Assembly: GCA_041395745.1 (NCBI GenBank)
Contig: JAWKZV010000002.1
Coordinates: 310,001 to 374,000, forward strand
Source of the DNA: Porticoccus sp041395745
Lineage (GTDB): Bacteria > Pseudomonadota > Gammaproteobacteria > Pseudomonadales > Porticoccaceae
Length of the DNA stretch: 64,000 nucleotides
Direction: 5' to 3'
Below are positions 60,798 through 64,000 of the stretch, piece by piece. The translations under genes and the position numbers were made by a program. The first letter of the stretch is position 1. Each line of letters starts with the position of its first letter. Under the pieces are notes generated by a model. It ran no database searches. It was not told the origin of the DNA and was given only the letters and a program-made list of their open reading frames with translations.

Positions 60798-61624
60798 ATC
60801 CTGATCCGCCCATGAAATACCGTGGTGGCATTTCCTGTCATGATGACTGGCTGGCCTTCGCCCTGCCATTGAATTTCAAGACTTCCGCCGGGGAGGTTGA
60901 CGGTTACCGGGGAGTCTAACAGGTCTTGCAGTTGACCGGCTACCGCGGCGGCGCAGGCGCCGGTGCCGCAGGCCAGAGTTTCTCCGGCGCCGCGTTCAAA
61001 CACTCTCAGATTGATTTCGTTGCGGCTGACCACCTGCATGAAGCCCACGTTGACCCTTTTGGGAAAGCGGGGGTGGCTTTCCAGTACCGGCCCCAGGCTT
61101 TCCACGGGGGCGGTCTGCACATCTGCCACGGTCAGCACGGCGTGGGGGTTGCCCATGGATACGGCACCGATACGCCATTGCTGGCCGAGGGCTTCTATCG
61201 CATAGGTGTTTGTCCGGGTTTCGGCCTGGAACGGGATGCGTGCCGGTTCCAGGATAGGCACACCCATATTCACTTCAATCAGATTGTTGCGGCGTATGTG
61301 CAGGGTGATGATGCCAGCAGCGGTTTCAACCCGGATATCACTTTTGCCAGTGAGATGGCGGTCGCGGACAAATTTTGCGAAGCAGCGGGCGCCGTTGCCG
61401 CACTGCTCCACTTCGCTGCCGTCCTGATTGAAGATGCGATAGCGGAAATCCACATCATGGGCCGTGGGGGGCTCCACCAGCAGAATCTGGTCGCAGCCGA
61501 TACCGAAACGCCGGTCGCCCAGTTTGCGGGCCAGCTCCGGCGTCATGTTCACCTCCTGGGACACCCCGTCGATGACCACGAAGTCATTGCCCAGGCCGTG
61601 CATTTTGGTGAAGCGTAACAGCAT
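60794..61624 (-). CDS. dapF: Diaminopimelate epimerase
   Basis: A 276-residue PLP-independent epimerase that converts LL- to meso-diaminopimelate for lysine and cell-wall synthesis. The two catalytic cysteines are in EQCGNGARCF and ACGTGACAAAV. The normal N-terminus MLLRFTKMHGLGNDFVV fixes ATG 61624, though no clear ribosome site precedes it. lysA ends 57 bases upstream. Confidence 0.96.
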   Translation of the reverse strand: MLLRFTKMHGLGNDFVVIDGVSQEVNMTPELARKLGDRRFGIGCDQILLVEPPTAHDVDFRYRIFNQDGSEVEQCGNGARCFAKFVRDRHLTGKSDIRVETAAGIITLHIRRNNLIEVNMGVPILEPARIPFQAETRTNTYAIEALGQQWRIGAVSMGNPHAVLTVADVQTAPVESLGPVLESHPRFPKRVNVGFMQVVSRNEINLRVFERGAGETLACGTGACAAAVAGQLQDLLDSPVTVNLPGGSLEIQWQGEGQPVIMTGNATTVFHGRIRI

Positions 61625-61681
61625 GCTGTTGTTGCTCGTTGTTCTTTTTTTCATTGTGCCCGTTGTCCGGCATCTATCCAT

Positions 61682-62932
61682 TTATACAGGTAGAACGGTT
61701 TCACCGCGAATTAAATCCTCAAAAGTTTCTCTGCGGCGTACTTCAAACATCTGCTCGCCATCCACCATGATTTCGGCAGCGCGACCGCGGCTGTTGTAGT
61801 TGGAACTCATGGAAAAACCGTAGGCACCCGAAGATCCGACACACAACAGGTCGCCGGGTTCAATGGCCAGTTCCCGGTCCTTGCCGAGGAAATCGCCGGT
61901 TTCACAAACGGGGCCTACCACATCCCAGGCGGCGGTAGACGCACTGGAGTTTGATCTGACCGAATCAATGGTTAGCCAGGCTTGGTATAGGGCCGGGCGG
62001 ATCATGTCGTTCATGGCCGCGTCGACAATGGCGAAGTTTTTCTCTTCCCCCGGTTTCAGATATTGCACCCGGGTCAGCAGGACTCCGGCATTGGCGGCAA
62101 TGGAGCGGCCCGGTTCAAGTACCAGAGTGAGGTCTCGGTCTCCCAGCTCCTTGCGCAGTGCGGCAATGTAATCTGAAGGGTGGGGCGGTTGTTCGTTTTT
62201 GTAGCGAACACCAAGGCCGCCACCGAGATCCAGGTGTTTCAGTTCGATACCTGAACTGGCGAGTTCATCCACCAGCGCCAGCACCCTGTGCAGCGCGTCG
62301 ATGAACGGCGCAGTGTCGGTCAACTGGGAGCCGATATGGCAGTCCACACCGACGATGTTCAGGTTAGCCAGATCGCGGGCGCGCCGGTAAACCTCCGGTG
62401 CCCGGTGAATGTCGATGCCGAATTTGTTCTGCTTCAACCCGGTGGAAATATAGGGATGGGTGTTGGCGTCCACATCGGGGTTGACCCGCAGGGAAATGTT
62501 GGCGATCTTGCCGCACTCGCCGGCAACCCTGTTCAGCACGTCCAGTTCCGCCTCGGACTCCACGTTGAAACAGTGGATGCCCACTTCCAGCGCCCGGACC
62601 ATTTCCTCCGGCTGTTTGCCAACGCCGGAGAAAATCACCTTGCCCGCATCGCCACCAGCGGCGAGTACGCGTTCCAGTTCTCCCACGGAGACGATATCGA
62701 AGCCTGCCCCAAGTCTGGCCAGTACATTCAAAACGCCGATATTGGAGTTCGCCTTGACGGCATAGCAGACCAGATGGTCGCAGTCGCTGAGCGCGTCCCG
62801 GTAGGCCATAAAATGCTCAGTCAGGGCCGCACGGCTATAGACATAGGTGGGGGTGCCGAAACGTTCGGCAACGGCAGTCAACGCCACCCCTTCGGCGAAC
62901 AGTTCGCCGTTACAGTAGGTAAAGTGAGTCAT
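61682..62932 (-). CDS. lysA: Diaminopimelate decarboxylase
   Basis: A 416-residue fold-type III PLP enzyme that makes L-lysine from meso-DAP. The PLP lysine is in CYAVKANSN near residue 60, the glycine-rich phosphate site in LDLGGGLGVRY, the C-terminal Cys in CETGDFLG and the Tyr in GAYGFSMSSNYN. It follows lptM by 29 bases. Confidence 0.96.
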   Translation of the reverse strand: MTHFTYCNGELFAEGVALTAVAERFGTPTYVYSRAALTEHFMAYRDALSDCDHLVCYAVKANSNIGVLNVLARLGAGFDIVSVGELERVLAAGGDAGKVIFSGVGKQPEEMVRALEVGIHCFNVESEAELDVLNRVAGECGKIANISLRVNPDVDANTHPYISTGLKQNKFGIDIHRAPEVYRRARDLANLNIVGVDCHIGSQLTDTAPFIDALHRVLALVDELASSGIELKHLDLGGGLGVRYKNEQPPHPSDYIAALRKELGDRDLTLVLEPGRSIAANAGVLLTRVQYLKPGEEKNFAIVDAAMNDMIRPALYQAWLTIDSVRSNSSASTAAWDVVGPVCETGDFLGKDRELAIEPGDLLCVGSSGAYGFSMSSNYNSRGRAAEIMVDGEQMFEVRRRETFEDLIRGETVLPV

Positions 62933-62961
62933 GGTCGGTATGAAATCTGGTACTGGTCTGG

Positions 62962-63114
62962 TCAGGATTGTTCTTCGTCGGCCGGAGCTTCCGGAGCGGC
63001 GGGGACTTCCTCAACAGGTTCCGGTGGCAGATACAGGGGACCCTTGTTGCCGCATCCTGACAGGCCAGCAGTGGATAGCGCTGCCAGCAGCACCAATGCA
63101 AAAATTCGTTGCAT
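62962..63114 (-). CDS. lptM: Small lipoprotein LptM (YifL family)
   Basis: 50 residues, too short for most automatic gene lists. It starts MQRIFALVLLAALSTAGLSG, the lipobox LSGC places the lipid-modified Cys at 21, and the mature part begins CGNKGPLYLPPE, the LptM signature, followed by a Pro/Glu-rich tail. LptM helps mature LptD, the outer-membrane LPS translocon. It is the first gene of lptM-lysA-dapF-DUF484-xerC, a common order; cyaY is divergent, 118 bases away. Confidence 0.92.
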   Translation of the reverse strand: MQRIFALVLLAALSTAGLSGCGNKGPLYLPPEPVEEVPAAPEAPADEEQS

Positions 63115-63232
63115 GGAAAAACCCGTTTTCTATTTTTGATAAGCGGACGAGTATACCGGCTGTGGCCCATAACACTCAATCGCGTATACTCCGCAGACCC
63201 TGTTCCAGCGTTATTTTGGAGCCCGTTCCATC

Positions 63233-63556
63233 GTGAAAGAATCTGAGTTCAATGCCTTGGTCGATGAGCTGATGTTGGCACTTGAAGAAGCCATTGATGA
63301 GAGTGGCGTCGACATTGATTATGAGACCTCTGCCGGTGTCATGACCCTGACAGTGGAAGCCAACGGCTCGAAAGTTATCATTTCCCGGCAACCGGCCCTC
63401 TGTCAGGTGTGGATTGCAGCAAAATCCGGTGGTTATCACTGTGATTACGTTGATGGCGAATGGGTTTGCGGGAGTACCCGGGAAATTCTTCCTGTCTTGT
63501 TGAACCGGGTGTTGGCGGAGCAACTTCCTGGCGGCATGGAGCCGTTGGTGCTCTAG
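63233..63556 (+). CDS. cyaY: Iron donor protein CyaY (frataxin)
   Basis: 107 residues with a GTG start. The acidic first helix (ESEFNALVDELMLALEEAIDESGVDIDYE) is the iron-binding ridge, followed by the beta sheet (VMTLTVEANGSKVIISRQPALCQVWIAAKSGGYHCDYVDGEWVC). Frataxin supplies or regulates iron for Fe-S cluster assembly with IscS. Divergent from lptM-lysA, as in relatives. Confidence 0.94.
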   Translation: MKESEFNALVDELMLALEEAIDESGVDIDYETSAGVMTLTVEANGSKVIISRQPALCQVWIAAKSGGYHCDYVDGEWVCGSTREILPVLLNRVLAEQLPGGMEPLVL

Positions 63557-63693
63557 TTTCGGTTTTATGTCTTCATCCGTCTTCAATGTGACCTAAAAAA
63601 ACGGAAAATCCGAACCGCCAGAGAAAGTGGCGAAATAGCTGCCAGCCTGATTGTGCTGGGTAATTAAGGTGTTTTTGCGCAAGGGAAGTGAAA

Positions 63694-64000
63694 GTGACGG
63701 AAGTAGTCATTGGTCGTCAGGAAATTCTGGATGCCCAGCTTGGAATTTATGCCTATGAGCTTCTCTTTAGGGGCAAGGATTTTGATCTGGCCACCAAGGA
63801 GGGCGCATCGGGTGCCACCGCCCAGATTATTACGGACACTCTCCTCGAGGTAGGGCTGAATGCTGTTGTTGGAGACTGCAAAGCTTTTGTCAATTTCACG
63901 GCCCAGAACCTGAGAGAGAAAATCCCTCTTTATCTCCCCAAAGACAGGGTGGTTGTTGAGGTTCTTGAAGATGTTGCTGTCGATTTGCGTATCATCAACA
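63694..64000 (+). CDS. YuxH-type EAL/HDOD signalling protein (cut by window end)
   Basis: The first ~102 codons are present; the C-terminus is outside the window. GTG 63694 follows AAGGGA at 7 bases, with GTG 63688 as alternative. It reads VIGRQEILDAQLGIYAYELLFRG, then VNFTAQNL and VVEVLEDV, the degenerate EAL domain of YuxH proteins; the catalytic EAL residues are altered (YELLFR). Such proteins usually end in an HDOD domain and act in signalling without cyclic di-GMP hydrolysis. The HDOD part is not visible here. Confidence 0.85.
   Translation, partial: MTEVVIGRQEILDAQLGIYAYELLFRGKDFDLATKEGASGATAQIITDTLLEVGLNAVVGDCKAFVNFTAQNLREKIPLYLPKDRVVVEVLEDVAVDLRIIN

Overview
The window is a piece of a gammaproteobacterial chromosome, most like the Pseudomonas/Cellvibrio side of the class. 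The evidence is gene order (sfsA-dksA-gluQ-cbrB-pcnB-folK-panB; lptM-lysA-dapF-DUF484-xerC with divergent cyaY) and the presence of MSHA-type pilus genes, class I PhaC, PPi-dependent phosphofructokinase, a TorF-type porin and NorR/qNOR. The genes suggest a free-living, aerobic or facultatively denitrifying heterotroph. I saw no rRNA, tRNA, CRISPR array, insertion sequence or prophage.

Layout. 1-3.5 kb: glutathione-dependent formaldehyde oxidation (frmA, S-formylglutathione hydrolase) followed by a molybdopterin oxidoreductase cut by the window edge. 3.5-8.2 kb: Na/Pi cotransporter, MMPL/RND exporter, SelW-like protein. 8.2-16 kb: hprA-dtd, PPi-PFK, the mpl-ubiX-yjdF cluster, an MBL hydrolase and two small exported proteins of unknown role. 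16-20.7 kb: a nitric oxide defence module in which ric-norZ is divergent from norR, with three NorR boxes and a sigma-54 promoter between them. 20.7-26 kb: esterase, tag, an AT-rich unrecognised gene, GST, rubrerythrin-like protein and MenA-like prenyltransferase. 26-34.7 kb: panB, deoxynucleoside kinase, folK, pcnB, a candidate CrcZ-like sRNA, cbrB (without cbrA), gluQ, dksA, a frameshifted aminotransferase and sfsA.

34.9-48.1 kb: a visibly AT-richer locus for an MSHA-like type IV pilus. Reading on the minus strand it encodes secretin, TPR protein, MshE ATPase, MshG platform, PilM/N-like, PilO-like, MshK/GspC-like, three prepilins, a PilZ protein and an ExeA/MshM-type ATPase. It looks controlled by cyclic di-GMP. 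48.7-54.5 kb: rep, phaC, comM/yifB, ubiK. 54.6-57.7 kb: a nitrogen-stress operon with an NtrC-like site and sigma-54 promoter driving a TorF-type porin, glnK and amtB, then a second PII gene. 57.8-64 kb: DUF523, SIMPL, xerC, DUF484, dapF, lysA, lptM, cyaY and the start of a YuxH/HDOD signalling protein.

The least ordinary items are: (1) a short, A-rich RNA with a sigma-54 promoter and its own terminator, in the exact place crcZ holds in Pseudomonas; (2) the rearranged pilus locus with EF-hand-like pilins; (3) an outer-membrane porin as first gene of a glnK-amtB operon; (4) a formate-dehydrogenase-like gene behind the formaldehyde pathway. Three sigma-54 promoters with exact GG-N10-GC spacing lie beside the genes their activators (NorR, CbrB, NtrC) would be expected to control.
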